NCBI RefSeq assembly: GCF_001423945.1
Contig: NZ_LMPU01000008.1
Span: 434,001 to 498,000 of the forward strand
Length of the DNA: 64,000 nt
Origin: Pedobacter sp. Leaf194
GTDB taxonomy: Bacteria > Bacteroidota > Bacteroidia > Sphingobacteriales > Sphingobacteriaceae
Direction: 5' to 3'
Part shown: positions 34,770-43,336 of the stretch, in pieces
Layout of the letters: each line of letters opens with the position of its first letter
How positions within the stretch are numbered: the stretch's first letter is position 1
Program-made: the position numbers and the translations under genes
Notes under the pieces: model-generated
What the model was told of the DNA's origin: nothing
Seen by the model: the letters and a program-made list of their open reading frames with translations, nothing else
The model's database searches: none

Positions 34770-35648
34770 ATGAAATTCAATTTTTTAACGATTTTTTCGG
34801 CTTGTTTAATTTTATTTGCAGGCTGCCAATCTAAATCGCAGCCCAATGGCGAAAATACCACAGATTCTACAGCGCTAACTGCCCAAAACGGACAAACAGC
34901 GGTTAGCAAAATAGATGTGTCTAAAATTAAAGTGGCAGATGCGAAAACAATTTTAGCAAGAAAGCAGGTTCCGATTTTATGCTATCATCAGGTAAGAAAC
35001 TGGAAACCTACAGATGGTAAAGTAGGTAAGGATTATATCGTTGAAATTCAGAATTTTAAAGATCAGATGAAGATGCTTGCTGATAGCGGTTACCATACCA
35101 TTTTGCCAGACCAGCTTTATGCATACTTAAATACCGGTGCCGCGTTACCAAGTAAGCCAATTATGCTAACTTTTGATGATACTGATGAAGATCAGTTTAC
35201 AATTGTTCGCCCAACACTAAATAAACTCGGTTATAAAGCAGTTTATTTTATCATGACTGTTTCTATCGGCAGAAAAGGAAAGTTCGTTAACTATATGAAT
35301 AAGGAGCAAATTAAGCAACTTTCTGATGAAGGAAATGTGATTGGTTCGCATACTTATGACCACAAAAACTTCAAAAAATACGCTGGAAAAGATTGGGAAG
35401 AACAGTTAGATAAGCCGACTAAAAAACTGGAAGAAATAACAGGCAAACAGATGACCGAATTTGCTTATCCATTCGGTTTATGGAATGCAGAAGGAATACC
35501 AGAACTAAAGAAACGTGGTTTTAGAATGGCATACCAATTATCGACTAAACGCGATGAAAACGATCCGCTTTTCACAATTCGCAGAATTATTGCAAGCGGT
35601 TACTGGAGCCCTAAAACGTTAAGCAACAGCATAAAAAATAGTTTTTAA
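34770..35648 (+). CDS. NodB-type polysaccharide deacetylase lipoprotein (copy 1)
   Basis: A 292-residue carbohydrate esterase 4 family protein with a lipoprotein signal (ACLILFAGCQ). Catalytic-site motifs are PIMLTFDDTDEDQF, where the usual TFDDG is TFDDT, and the metal-binding HTYDH in NVIGSHTYDHKNF. Preceding VPILCYHQVR is the first family strand. CE4 enzymes remove N-acetyl groups from peptidoglycan or other GlcNAc polymers. It has a paralogue two genes downstream with the same lipoprotein layout, and a terminator separates it from the next gene. The role is probably in envelope glycan modification; the substrate is unknown. Confidence 0.9.
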   Translation: MKFNFLTIFSACLILFAGCQSKSQPNGENTTDSTALTAQNGQTAVSKIDVSKIKVADAKTILARKQVPILCYHQVRNWKPTDGKVGKDYIVEIQNFKDQMKMLADSGYHTILPDQLYAYLNTGAALPSKPIMLTFDDTDEDQFTIVRPTLNKLGYKAVYFIMTVSIGRKGKFVNYMNKEQIKQLSDEGNVIGSHTYDHKNFKKYAGKDWEEQLDKPTKKLEEITGKQMTEFAYPFGLWNAEGIPELKKRGFRMAYQLSTKRDENDPLFTIRRIIASGYWSPKTLSNSIKNSF

Positions 35649-35655
35649 AACACCG

Positions 35656-35690
35656 CAAAACCTCGATATTTATCGGGGTTTTGTTTTTTT
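35656..35690 (+). terminator. Rho-independent terminator after deacetylase copy 1
   Basis: CAAAACCTCGAT (35656-35667) pairs with ATCGGGGTTTTG (35672-35683), one wobble, ATTT loop, then seven Ts. It falls only 20 bases before the next gene, so expression of the downstream gene may partly rely on readthrough or a local promoter. Confidence 0.8.
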
Positions 35691-35710
35691 AACTTTCCAG
35701 AATAAACTTC

Positions 35711-37072
35711 ATGAAAAAAATTTTAACGCTTTTAATTTTAGTTTCCGCTTCCTTTTTGCTTAAAGCACAAGGGCCACATTTAAGTGGAAAAGTTGAGGTT
35801 GTAATGGCAACAGGGCAAATTACCTGCGATTTTGTTTTGAGCAACATTCCCGATTTGGGAAAAGACTATCAAATTCTATTAAACAAGGGTTTCAATGTAA
35901 AAGCAATTAAAGATTCACTTAACAACACTATCAGTTACGACGGCTTTTATAATGGTAAAATGCGTGGCGAAGGGTTAACATACATTCCGCAAAACGGAAA
36001 TGATGTATTGCAAAACCCGAAAAAGCTGCATATAAGTTATACAGGAGCGTTTCCAATTTATACCGATACATTAAACTTTGTTGATTTTAAAGGGCTAATT
36101 GCTTTCAATGGGAAAACCCTTCGAGCTACTGACCAATCCAAATGGTATCCAATCATTTACGATATCAAAAATGACAGGCAAATTGAGCAAATGACTTTTA
36201 ATATTGAAGTAACGAGCAAAGATTCGAAAACCATTTTCGTAAATGGCGATTTGCCAAAAACTGGGCCGGTTGCCAGCTTTAAATCTGCGATTGCCGTTGC
36301 GCCACTGCTTTTTGCAGGCGATTATGGCATACAAAAAACGAATAATGCGCTGTTTTTAAATACAGCAATGAGTGATAAGCAACTGGCTGTATTTGAGCAC
36401 AATATTGCTGAGATTAAGGCGTACTATTCTAAATCATTAAAAATTCCTTACGATACAAAAAATGTATTTATAGAACATTCGCCTGTAGAAAAATTTAACA
36501 AGGGTCGCAGCTGGGGCTTTGTTTCCTTTCCTGTAATTGCATTTGCTGGTCTAAAGCTCGGCGATATGGTTGATGAGGAACATTCAAAACTGAAAGATTC
36601 TACTAATTATCCTTTCATTGCCCATGAGATCGGGCATTATTATTTCGGCAACGTGTTACAGCCAAACGCTACTTTATTCTGGTTTTTTCTGGAATCAACC
36701 GCCGAGTACCTTTCGGTTAAGGCCGCCGAAGAAAAATTCGGTAAACCCTTTGCCGCCAAATATTTTCAAAGCAGGGCTAAACAACTCAAAGATTTTAAAG
36801 CAATTCCATTGAATCAGATCAAGGATATGAACAGCATTTCAGGAACCTACCGGTATACTTATGGGCCATTTTTATTGAGAGGTTTGGAACAGATGATTGG
36901 CGAGAAACGAATGTTTAAGTTCTTAAATACCTGCTTAACAACGAAAAACGAGTTAACAGATTACGATTTTTTCAAGCGCAATGCGCTAAAATCCGGCATC
37001 AGCAAAGCCGAATGGGATACTTATGAGAAAGACTATATTTTAGCTGAAAACGCAGTATCTTTAATTAAATAA
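35711..37072 (+). CDS. Secreted M1-like gluzincin metallopeptidase-type protein
   Basis: A 453-residue protein with a signal peptide (KKILTLLILVSASFLLKAQ). The hallmark is HEIGH at residues 305-309 followed by exactly 18 residues and a Glu (E328), the M1 gluzincin zinc motif HExxH-x18-E. The N-terminal half is beta-rich (IAVAPLLFAGDYGIQ, QKTNNALFLNTAMSDKQ) and the C-terminus is helical. The usual exopeptidase GAMEN motif of M1 aminopeptidases was not seen, so endo- or exo-activity cannot be told. It sits between two deacetylase lipoprotein genes, which suggests a joint role at the cell envelope. The exact substrate is unknown. Confidence 0.7.
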   Translation: MKKILTLLILVSASFLLKAQGPHLSGKVEVVMATGQITCDFVLSNIPDLGKDYQILLNKGFNVKAIKDSLNNTISYDGFYNGKMRGEGLTYIPQNGNDVLQNPKKLHISYTGAFPIYTDTLNFVDFKGLIAFNGKTLRATDQSKWYPIIYDIKNDRQIEQMTFNIEVTSKDSKTIFVNGDLPKTGPVASFKSAIAVAPLLFAGDYGIQKTNNALFLNTAMSDKQLAVFEHNIAEIKAYYSKSLKIPYDTKNVFIEHSPVEKFNKGRSWGFVSFPVIAFAGLKLGDMVDEEHSKLKDSTNYPFIAHEIGHYYFGNVLQPNATLFWFFLESTAEYLSVKAAEEKFGKPFAAKYFQSRAKQLKDFKAIPLNQIKDMNSISGTYRYTYGPFLLRGLEQMIGEKRMFKFLNTCLTTKNELTDYDFFKRNALKSGISKAEWDTYEKDYILAENAVSLIK

Positions 37073-37084
37073 ATACTCAAAAAC

Positions 37085-37972
37085 TTGAACCTAGATCTAA
37101 AATCAAAGCCTCATACCCTAATCTCAATTGCACTTTTTGGAATTTTTTTAACCGCGTGCTCCGGCAGGGCTGCGAAAAGCAATGGCTCAGACAATGTCCT
37201 AACGAAAGTCAACATTGCAGATTCGACCCAGGTGCATGCTAAACCGGCAGACAATAAAACGATATTGGCCCGACGCGAAGTCCCGGTTTTGTGCTACCAT
37301 CAAATTAGAAACAACATTGCCAGCGACAGCAAAAGAGCGCACGATGATATTATTAGTCCGGATAAATTTAAAGACCACATAAAAATGCTGGCAGATAGCG
37401 GCTACCACAGCATCTTACCTCCTCAACTCTTCAATTACCTGGTTTATGGCGCTAAATTGCCTCAAAAACCCATCATGATCACGTTTGATGATACGGATGA
37501 GGATCAATTTACCACTGGCGCCGCAACATTAAAAAAATACGGCTTCAAAGGTGTTTATTTTATCATGACGGTCTCAATCGGTAGAAAAGGCAGAATTAAC
37601 TACATGACTAAAGCACAGATTAAGCAACTATCTGACGAAGGAAATACGATTGCAAGTCACACTTATGACCATAAAAATTTCGCTCAGTTTAATGATGATG
37701 ACTGGACAAAACAGATAGACGAACCCACTAAAAAACTTGAAGAAATAACTGGTAAGAAGGTTGAATACTTTGCTTTTCCTTATGGTGTTTTTAAATCTTC
37801 AGCATTGCATAAGCTGAAAGAACACGGCTTTAAAGCCGCCTTTATTTTATCGACAGCAAGAGACGAAAATTTCCCTTTATTTACTGTTAGGAGAATTATT
37901 GACCCGGGAAGGTATACAGCAAGAAACCTCTATTATAGCATTAATAAGAGCTTTAATAAAACAAAATCATAG
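37085..37972 (+). CDS. NodB-type polysaccharide deacetylase lipoprotein (copy 2)
   Basis: A 295-residue paralogue of the gene at 34770, colinear throughout. Start TTG at 37085 gives a lipoprotein signal (SIALFGIFLTACSG, lipobox LTAC). Motifs correspond: PVLCYHQIR, IMITFDDTDEDQFTTG with TFDDT, and IASHTYDHKNF. The downstream RRIIDPGRYTARNLY parallels copy 1's RRIIASGYWSPKTL. It begins 12 bases after the M1-like gene, so the two are likely cotranscribed. Both copies share the uncommon Thr in place of Gly after TFDD, an apparent subfamily trait. Probably deacetylates peptidoglycan or a surface polysaccharide. Confidence 0.88.
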   Translation: MNLDLKSKPHTLISIALFGIFLTACSGRAAKSNGSDNVLTKVNIADSTQVHAKPADNKTILARREVPVLCYHQIRNNIASDSKRAHDDIISPDKFKDHIKMLADSGYHSILPPQLFNYLVYGAKLPQKPIMITFDDTDEDQFTTGAATLKKYGFKGVYFIMTVSIGRKGRINYMTKAQIKQLSDEGNTIASHTYDHKNFAQFNDDDWTKQIDEPTKKLEEITGKKVEYFAFPYGVFKSSALHKLKEHGFKAAFILSTARDENFPLFTVRRIIDPGRYTARNLYYSINKSFNKTKS

Positions 37973-38008
37973 GTTTAAGTGTAAAATACTAAGCGAACTC
38001 CCAATTTT

Positions 38009-39178
38009 ATGAAAAACCCGATCCTGGCCTCACTTTTCTTGCTTCTGTTTTTTGCCGCCTGCAATAATCGCGACGGCAAGAGCACCAAAACTGAAAAATC
38101 AGTTAATACGAAAAAGCCAAATGCTGCGTTAACCGAAAACTTTTATAAGCGGCTGGAAGGTACAATTGCGGGCAAAACCGTTGTCATGCATTTGCAAAAG
38201 CTTAACGGCGAAGTAGATGGCAATTACTACTACAATGGCTCATGGTTAAACCTAATGGTTGACACCCTGATTGGCAAGGACAGTCTTGTTTTCTCAGAGC
38301 ATAGTTTTAACGATTACTATTTTAATGAGAATGGAAACCAGGCTAAGTTATCGTTTAAATGGACGGGAAATGGCTTTAAAGGGAATTGGATGAGTGGTGA
38401 TAAGGCCAAAACCTATCCTGTTTTATTGGAAGAAAAATATCCCGAAGGGAGTTATGAATTTACGACGGGTATTTTCAAGGACTCGGTAAAGGCATTTGCT
38501 GATAAGCCAAAATCACCGGTTGCAGAAATAGGATTTGAATACTTAAAAGCAAAGGCGAACACCGAACAAGGTAGCTGGCTGGACAATCAGCTTAAACGAA
38601 TTTCGGGAATTAAAAAAGGAAATGTAAGCAGAGAGATTGCTTTCAGGGAAATTGCGGATACATATTTCGATGATTACAGGAATGAGGTTGTTGAAGAAGA
38701 AAAAAATAATTCTGACCGTGGTTTTCTGGGATGGATGAACTACACGGACGACAGCCAGCAAACTATTGTTTACAATGATCGTGGCTTTGTGGTTATCGAT
38801 TTTCTTGCAGATGCTTATACGGGTGGCGCTCATGGAAATTACAGCAGCACAATGTATTGTCTGGATGTGGAAAATAAAAAACAGATGGTGTTAAGCGATG
38901 TAGTAAAAATAGATTCTAATACGCTTCAATCTATACTAGAAAAAAATCTTCGCAAGCAGTATAATATTAAGCCGGGAGAAAAGATAAGCACCGTGCTGTT
39001 TGATGATTTTTTGAAGCCAAATAACAACTTCTATTTCAATAGCAACGGCCTCGCTTTTATGTACAATCCTTACGAAATTGCCAGTTATGCCCAGGGCCAG
39101 ATTGTAATATTTATCCCTTTTACTGAACTTAAACCATATGTGGTGCCCGCTTTCGCATCTAGAATTGGCCTTAAGTAA
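38009..39178 (+). CDS. DUF4163/DUF3298-like lipoprotein
   Basis: A 389-residue lipoprotein (LLLFFAACNN). The C-terminal part has the DUF3298 look (FLADAYTGGAHGNYSSTMYC followed by LDVENKKQMVLSDVV and a late helix-strand end), while the preceding region resembles the DUF4163/PdaC_SigV segment. In Bacillus PdaC the same DUF4163-DUF3298 pair precedes a NodB deacetylase domain in one polypeptide. Here the NodB domain is supplied by the neighbouring gene 36 bases upstream, so a partnership is a reasonable inference. It may bind glycan or act as a substrate adaptor. It is convergent with the GreA-like gene, only six bases apart. Confidence 0.65.
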   Translation: MKNPILASLFLLLFFAACNNRDGKSTKTEKSVNTKKPNAALTENFYKRLEGTIAGKTVVMHLQKLNGEVDGNYYYNGSWLNLMVDTLIGKDSLVFSEHSFNDYYFNENGNQAKLSFKWTGNGFKGNWMSGDKAKTYPVLLEEKYPEGSYEFTTGIFKDSVKAFADKPKSPVAEIGFEYLKAKANTEQGSWLDNQLKRISGIKKGNVSREIAFREIADTYFDDYRNEVVEEEKNNSDRGFLGWMNYTDDSQQTIVYNDRGFVVIDFLADAYTGGAHGNYSSTMYCLDVENKKQMVLSDVVKIDSNTLQSILEKNLRKQYNIKPGEKISTVLFDDFLKPNNNFYFNSNGLAFMYNPYEIASYAQGQIVIFIPFTELKPYVVPAFASRIGLK

Positions 39179-39184
39179 ATAGGG

Positions 39185-39637
39185 TTATAAAATTTCTTTC
39201 AATAGATAAACTTTCCCGTTAAAGCTGAATTGTTCGCCTACGTGCTTGCCAATAAAAGCCTTGCCAATTGGCGACGCTTGTGATACTGCGAAAAAAATCT
39301 GATTATCTAGCTTTAATTCGCCTGCGCTAATGCTAATGTAAAAATTTCCGCTTGTTGTTAAAACCAAACTACCGTTTTTAACCTCTCCAGCAGCCTCGAC
39401 ATTTTCCAGCTGTTGCAACGCAATTTTTTGTTGTCCGGCTTCATATAGTAGCTTACTATTTCTATCCATTTCCTGCTGCATCATTTCGCGGGTAGTTTCA
39501 TACTTATCGCCAGCACTGCTTTTTGTATCATCGTTTGATGCCTGCCGGGCTTGTAGAAGGGCATATTCAATGTTCTCTATCCTATTCTGAATGAAAGTTG
39601 CGCAAAGCTGGAAAAGTTGAGATTTTAAGTTAGACAT
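39185..39637 (-). CDS. GreA/GreB-like C-terminal domain protein
   Basis: A 150-residue protein of a Bacteroidetes family often misnamed 3-oxoacyl-ACP synthase. It has an N-terminal coiled-coil with SSAGDKYETTREMMQQEMDR, and a C-terminal FKBP-like GreA domain ending SPIGKAFIGKHVGEQFSF, close to the SPIGRAL-type signature of GreA. GreA stimulates RNA cleavage in backtracked polymerase; whether this family binds polymerase is not shown. It is transcribed towards the DUF3298 gene. A 'ketoacyl synthase' name would be wrong: no Cys-His-His triad is present. Confidence 0.65.
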   Translation of the reverse strand: MSNLKSQLFQLCATFIQNRIENIEYALLQARQASNDDTKSSAGDKYETTREMMQQEMDRNSKLLYEAGQQKIALQQLENVEAAGEVKNGSLVLTTSGNFYISISAGELKLDNQIFFAVSQASPIGKAFIGKHVGEQFSFNGKVYLLKEIL

Positions 39638-39741
39638 ATGTTATGGCAAATACCTGGAATAATGATGAATGGTTTTTGAATTGGATTACTAAGCGCACGA
39701 GCCTTTAATTCTAGCAGAAGCAAATATGAGCTATTATGAGA

Positions 39742-40314
39742 CTACTCTTCTATCCACTTTACTTTTTCTTCTATTGGCGTGCGATTTGGCTGCCAAGGTT
39801 TTTCGTTGTGATAGCCCATGTAAAAAAGCCCGATACATCTTTCGCTTTCACCTAAATTTAAAAACCCACCTAAATTATCGATTAGAGGAGGTGAGCTCCA
39901 ATAAGCACCAACCTTTAAACTTTCTGCGGTTAAAGCCATATTTTGAACGGCACACGATACAGCTGCCAATTCTTCCCACTCTGGTATTTTACCGCTTAAC
40001 TGCATATTGATGGCAATTATACAATCTGCCTGACTTGTTTTTTCGCCAAAGCTATCGAACTTTTTTTGCAGAAACTGTTGTGGAGACACATGCTGTTTGT
40101 ACAAGTTACCTAGCGCTTCGCCGAGCCTGGCCAAGCCACCTTTTCTTATAACCGTAAAACGCCAGGGTTGTGTTAGTTTATGCGTCGGGGCATAATTTGC
40201 AGTTTCCAGAATCTGTTTTATCACCTCAACCGGGATTTCTTTCTTTATATAACTGGCCGGAAAAATACTGCGGCGTTCTTTTATAACTTGTGATAAGATT
40301 TCATAATTGCTCAT
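39742..40314 (-). CDS. Nitroreductase family protein
   Basis: A 190-residue FMN-dependent nitroreductase-fold protein. N-terminal RRSIFPASYIKKEIPVEVIK and ILETANYAPTHKLTQPWRF match the family's FMN-binding start (xRRSx, APTxxNxQPW type), and the C-terminal GLFYMGYHNEKPWQPNR is the usual end. It likely uses NAD(P)H to reduce a quinone or nitro compound; substrate unknown. Single gene on the minus strand. Confidence 0.88.
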   Translation of the reverse strand: MSNYEILSQVIKERRSIFPASYIKKEIPVEVIKQILETANYAPTHKLTQPWRFTVIRKGGLARLGEALGNLYKQHVSPQQFLQKKFDSFGEKTSQADCIIAINMQLSGKIPEWEELAAVSCAVQNMALTAESLKVGAYWSSPPLIDNLGGFLNLGESERCIGLFYMGYHNEKPWQPNRTPIEEKVKWIEE

Positions 40315-40351
40315 GGTGTAAAAGTAGCGAAAAGGTGAAAGATAAAGCTAA

Positions 40352-40579
40352 ATGCCCAAATCAAAGTTGCTAAAACATCAGGCTTTTGACTTTTTTATGT
40401 CTCGATATTTTGTGCTTAAATTTCTTGGTGTTGAAATGAACATTTTCATTGTGATGATGCAGGCGTCGATGAACAGGCTAATTGCTAATTTTTTAAATGA
40501 ACATTATTCGTCTGCTGAAGCAGACGCAATGAATAGGAAGTTGGATAAGCAAATAGCCAGTTCATTGCCTTGGTTTTAA
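40352..40579 (+). CDS. Short ORF, possible small protein
   Basis: A 75-codon frame between the nitroreductase and ABC-F genes. The first half is hydrophobic and the second part is helical and charged (SSAEADAMNRKLDKQIASSL). A later ATG gives a 47-residue version (MNIFIVMMQASMNRLIANF). I see no family match or ribosome-binding context; it could be real or chance. Confidence 0.25.
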   Translation: MPKSKLLKHQAFDFFMSRYFVLKFLGVEMNIFIVMMQASMNRLIANFLNEHYSSAEADAMNRKLDKQIASSLPWF

Positions 40580-40846
40580 CCAATGGCGCTAATGAAAGAT
40601 ACAAAGTGGTTTTTGCCAACAATGTGCCTGGGTTTTTAAGCTGCGTGCCTTGAGGATACTTTGTTAAATAAACCCGATTGAAATGAAATACTTTTTGAGG
40701 CAGTTACTTGCGTGCTTCCGCCAACCTTCACTAAAAAGATTGAATTGAAAGCGGGACTACAAAAACAATGAAACAGAACCGCTCATTTTCAAATTCTTAA
40801 TGGTACAGGTTTTCGCTTCTATCTTTCTACCCTCAACCTTTTTGCC

Positions 40847-40854
40847 TATCTTTG
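40847..40854 (+). promoter_or_regulatory. Candidate -7 box of the ABC-F gene
   Basis: TATCTTTG, a typical Bacteroidetes -7 form of TAnnTTTG, 19 bases before ATG 40874. The preceding gap from 40580 also has a GATTGAA-TGAAA motif twice (near 40677 and 40739) that resembles dispersed intergenic repeats of this family, at low certainty. Confidence 0.45.
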
Positions 40855-40873
40855 CGGCTTATTTCTATTTAAT

Positions 40874-42496
40874 ATGATTTCAGTTTCTAATTTATCATTA
40901 CGATACGGCAAACGCACTTTATTTGAAGATGTTAACCTTAAATTTACGCAAGGCAATTGCTATGGCGTAATTGGAGCTAATGGCGCAGGTAAGTCTACAT
41001 TCCTAAAAATTTTATCGGGTGAGGTGAATCAAACTTCTGGCAGTGTGGCTTTTACGCCTGGCGAAAGGATGGCTGTTTTAAAGCAAAACCATTACGAATT
41101 TGATGAGTTTTCGGTATTAGAAACGGTGATGATTGGCCATAAGGAGCTTTACGCGATTATGAAAGAAAAAGACGCCATCTACATGAAAGAAGATTTTACG
41201 GAGAAAGATGGTGAACGTGCCGGAGAACTTGAAAATCTTTTCGCTGAAATGGACGGCTGGAACATGGAAAGTAATGCTGCTACCATGCTTAGCAACCTGG
41301 GTATTACAGAAGATAATCATTACAAACTGTTAAAAGAGCTTGATAATACGCAAAAAGTAAGGGTGTTATTGGCCCAGGCTTTGTTTGGTAATCCGGATAT
41401 TTTGTTACTGGATGAGCCAACCAACGATTTGGACATTGAAACGATTGCATGGCTGGAAAACTTTTTGGCCGATTACCAGAATATTGTATTGGTTGTTAGT
41501 CACGACAGGCACTTTTTAGATGCAGTGTGTACGCATATTGTGGATATCGACTTCGCGAAAATGAGTATTTACACGGGTAACTACACATTCTGGTACGAAT
41601 CTAGTCAGTTAGCGTTGAAACAACGTAGCGACCAGAATAAAAAGATGGAGGATAAAGTGAAGGAGCTACAGGAATTTATACGCAGATTTAGTGCGAATGC
41701 ATCGAAATCCAAGCAGGCAACTTCACGTAAAAAAGCCCTTGATAAAATCGACATTACTGAAATTAAGGCCTCGAGCCGTAAATACCCGGCAATTATTTTT
41801 AACAATACCGGCCGTGAGGCGGGCGACCAGATTTTACAGGTAGAAAACCTGGGCAAATCTGGCAATGATGGAATTTTGTTCGACAAGGTTACCTTTATGG
41901 TAAACAAAGGCGATAAAATTGCAATTTTGTCTCAAAATAGCTTAGCAACGGCAGCATTTTACGATGTTTTAACTGGTAGAACGCCTGCAGATAAAGGCGA
42001 ATTTAAATGGGGTGTTACCATTAGTACGGCTGATATTCCGAATGATAACTCAGAATATTTTGCCGGCAAGGACGAAAATTTGGTTGATTGGTTGAGGGAA
42101 TATTCAGGTACAGATGCCGATGAGCAATTTGTACGGAGCTTTTTAGGCCGGATGTTATTTTCTGGCGAGGAAGTACTGAAGAATGTAAAAGTACTCTCAG
42201 GGGGCGAAAAAATGCGTTGTATGTTCTCTAGAATGATGTTGCAGCAGGCAAATTTGTTGATGTTTGATGAACCAACGAATCACCTTGATTTGGAATCTAT
42301 TGAAGCGTTAAATAATGGTATGAAAGATTTTAAAGGTGCAATCTTATTCACTTCACGAGATCACCAGTTAACAGAAACTGTTGCAAACAGAATTATCGAG
42401 ATTACCCCAAAAGGTACAATAGATAAACTAATGGCATATGATGAATACATTAACAATGCTGATGTTGCAAAACTCCGCGAGGAAATGTACGCTTAA
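40874..42496 (+). CDS. ABC-F family ATPase, YbiT/YkpA-like
   Basis: A 540-residue cytosolic protein with two ABC ATPase domains and no membrane helices, the mark of ABC-F translation factors. The first domain has Walker A GANGAGKST (34-42) and Walker B LLLDEPTNDLD. The second has signature LSGGEKMRC and Walker B LLMFDEPTNHLD, but its Walker A position reads SQNSLATAAF (353-362), without Lys or the GxxGxGK pattern, and the H-switch is SRDH (Arg 495) instead of SHD. Proteins of this class act at the ribosomal E-site during translation; the second site may be non-hydrolytic here. A strong terminator follows. Confidence 0.88.
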   Translation: MISVSNLSLRYGKRTLFEDVNLKFTQGNCYGVIGANGAGKSTFLKILSGEVNQTSGSVAFTPGERMAVLKQNHYEFDEFSVLETVMIGHKELYAIMKEKDAIYMKEDFTEKDGERAGELENLFAEMDGWNMESNAATMLSNLGITEDNHYKLLKELDNTQKVRVLLAQALFGNPDILLLDEPTNDLDIETIAWLENFLADYQNIVLVVSHDRHFLDAVCTHIVDIDFAKMSIYTGNYTFWYESSQLALKQRSDQNKKMEDKVKELQEFIRRFSANASKSKQATSRKKALDKIDITEIKASSRKYPAIIFNNTGREAGDQILQVENLGKSGNDGILFDKVTFMVNKGDKIAILSQNSLATAAFYDVLTGRTPADKGEFKWGVTISTADIPNDNSEYFAGKDENLVDWLREYSGTDADEQFVRSFLGRMLFSGEEVLKNVKVLSGGEKMRCMFSRMMLQQANLLMFDEPTNHLDLESIEALNNGMKDFKGAILFTSRDHQLTETVANRIIEITPKGTIDKLMAYDEYINNADVAKLREEMYA

Positions 42497-42519
42497 AACA
42501 TTTGGCGAAATATATTTTG

Positions 42520-42552
42520 AAAAGCGTTTTGATATTACATCAAAACGCTTTT
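42520..42552 (+). terminator. Rho-independent terminator after the ABC-F gene
   Basis: AAAAGCGTTTTGAT (42520-42533) pairs perfectly with ATCAAAACGCTTTT (42539-42552), 14 bp, five-base loop, T-rich end. Confidence 0.88.
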
Positions 42553-42577
42553 TCTTTATATAACTAATCTCAATCCC

Positions 42578-43231
42578 TTGAAAACGCTCCACTTACTCTT
42601 CTTGTTATTAATATGCTTTTCGGCAAACGCACAAAAAAGCGATTCTACCAGAACTTATTACAAAATAATTAGAGGTACCATTGAACATGCTACTGAATTA
42701 AAATCTAAAAGGTACGTTAGAAATGGTGCAGCTGAAATAATTTCGGAGCGAAAAATTATTGCCTCTGGTTTATACAAAGACGACTTACGCTACGGAAGAT
42801 GGAGCTTTTTCAATGCTAAAGACAGCTTGGAGCAAGTTTATAATTATACAACTAAAAAGGTTGAATTCAATTTAAGGGATAAACATTTATCTTATTATAT
42901 TGATTCATTAAAAACTGGAGACAAAGTAATTTACCCCATAAAAATAGGTGGCGTAAATTATGCCATGTACTACTTACTTAACGTATTTAAAGTTCCGTAT
43001 GAGCTGAGGAGGTCGTTAGGCAATTATGATTTGTTTTATATTTTTAATTTGGATGAAACTGGCAAGCTCATCAAGTTTGAAACAAAAATTGCATCCCTCA
43101 ATTACAATAAAATCGACGTGGTAGATCTTGCTAAGCTTAGAGCGGAAGATCTAGAATTTGCCCCTGCCGTATTAAACGGCAGAAAAGTGGCAAGCATAAT
43201 CGTTTACGAAAGTAAAATTATCGTAGAATAG
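42578..43231 (+). CDS. Secreted protein of unknown function
   Basis: A 217-residue protein from a TTG start at 42578, chosen because it gives a signal peptide (KTLHLLFLLLICFSANAQ). The mature part contains GLYKDDLRYGRWSFFNAKDS, which resembles a MORN-like toxin-antitoxin YwqK or TonB-tail type beta hairpin, and ends with FAPAVLNGRKVASIIVYESK, similar to TonB C-terminal strands. No enzyme motif is seen. It probably acts in the periplasm. The terminator of the previous gene lies just upstream, so it has its own promoter. Confidence 0.6.
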   Translation: MKTLHLLFLLLICFSANAQKSDSTRTYYKIIRGTIEHATELKSKRYVRNGAAEIISERKIIASGLYKDDLRYGRWSFFNAKDSLEQVYNYTTKKVEFNLRDKHLSYYIDSLKTGDKVIYPIKIGGVNYAMYYLLNVFKVPYELRRSLGNYDLFYIFNLDETGKLIKFETKIASLNYNKIDVVDLAKLRAEDLEFAPAVLNGRKVASIIVYESKIIVE

Positions 43232-43336
43232 ATAAATTTTGAATTTTAATGTAGCGTTTCTAAAGCCATGCCCGTTTTATCCAAAAATTGTTAATGGCCA
43301 TTTACCAGTTTTATTCGAAAATTGATTTACATTAAA

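Noticed and set aside
39726-40010. 94-codon plus ORF opposite the nitroreductase gene
   Set aside because: Antisense shadow of a conserved gene.
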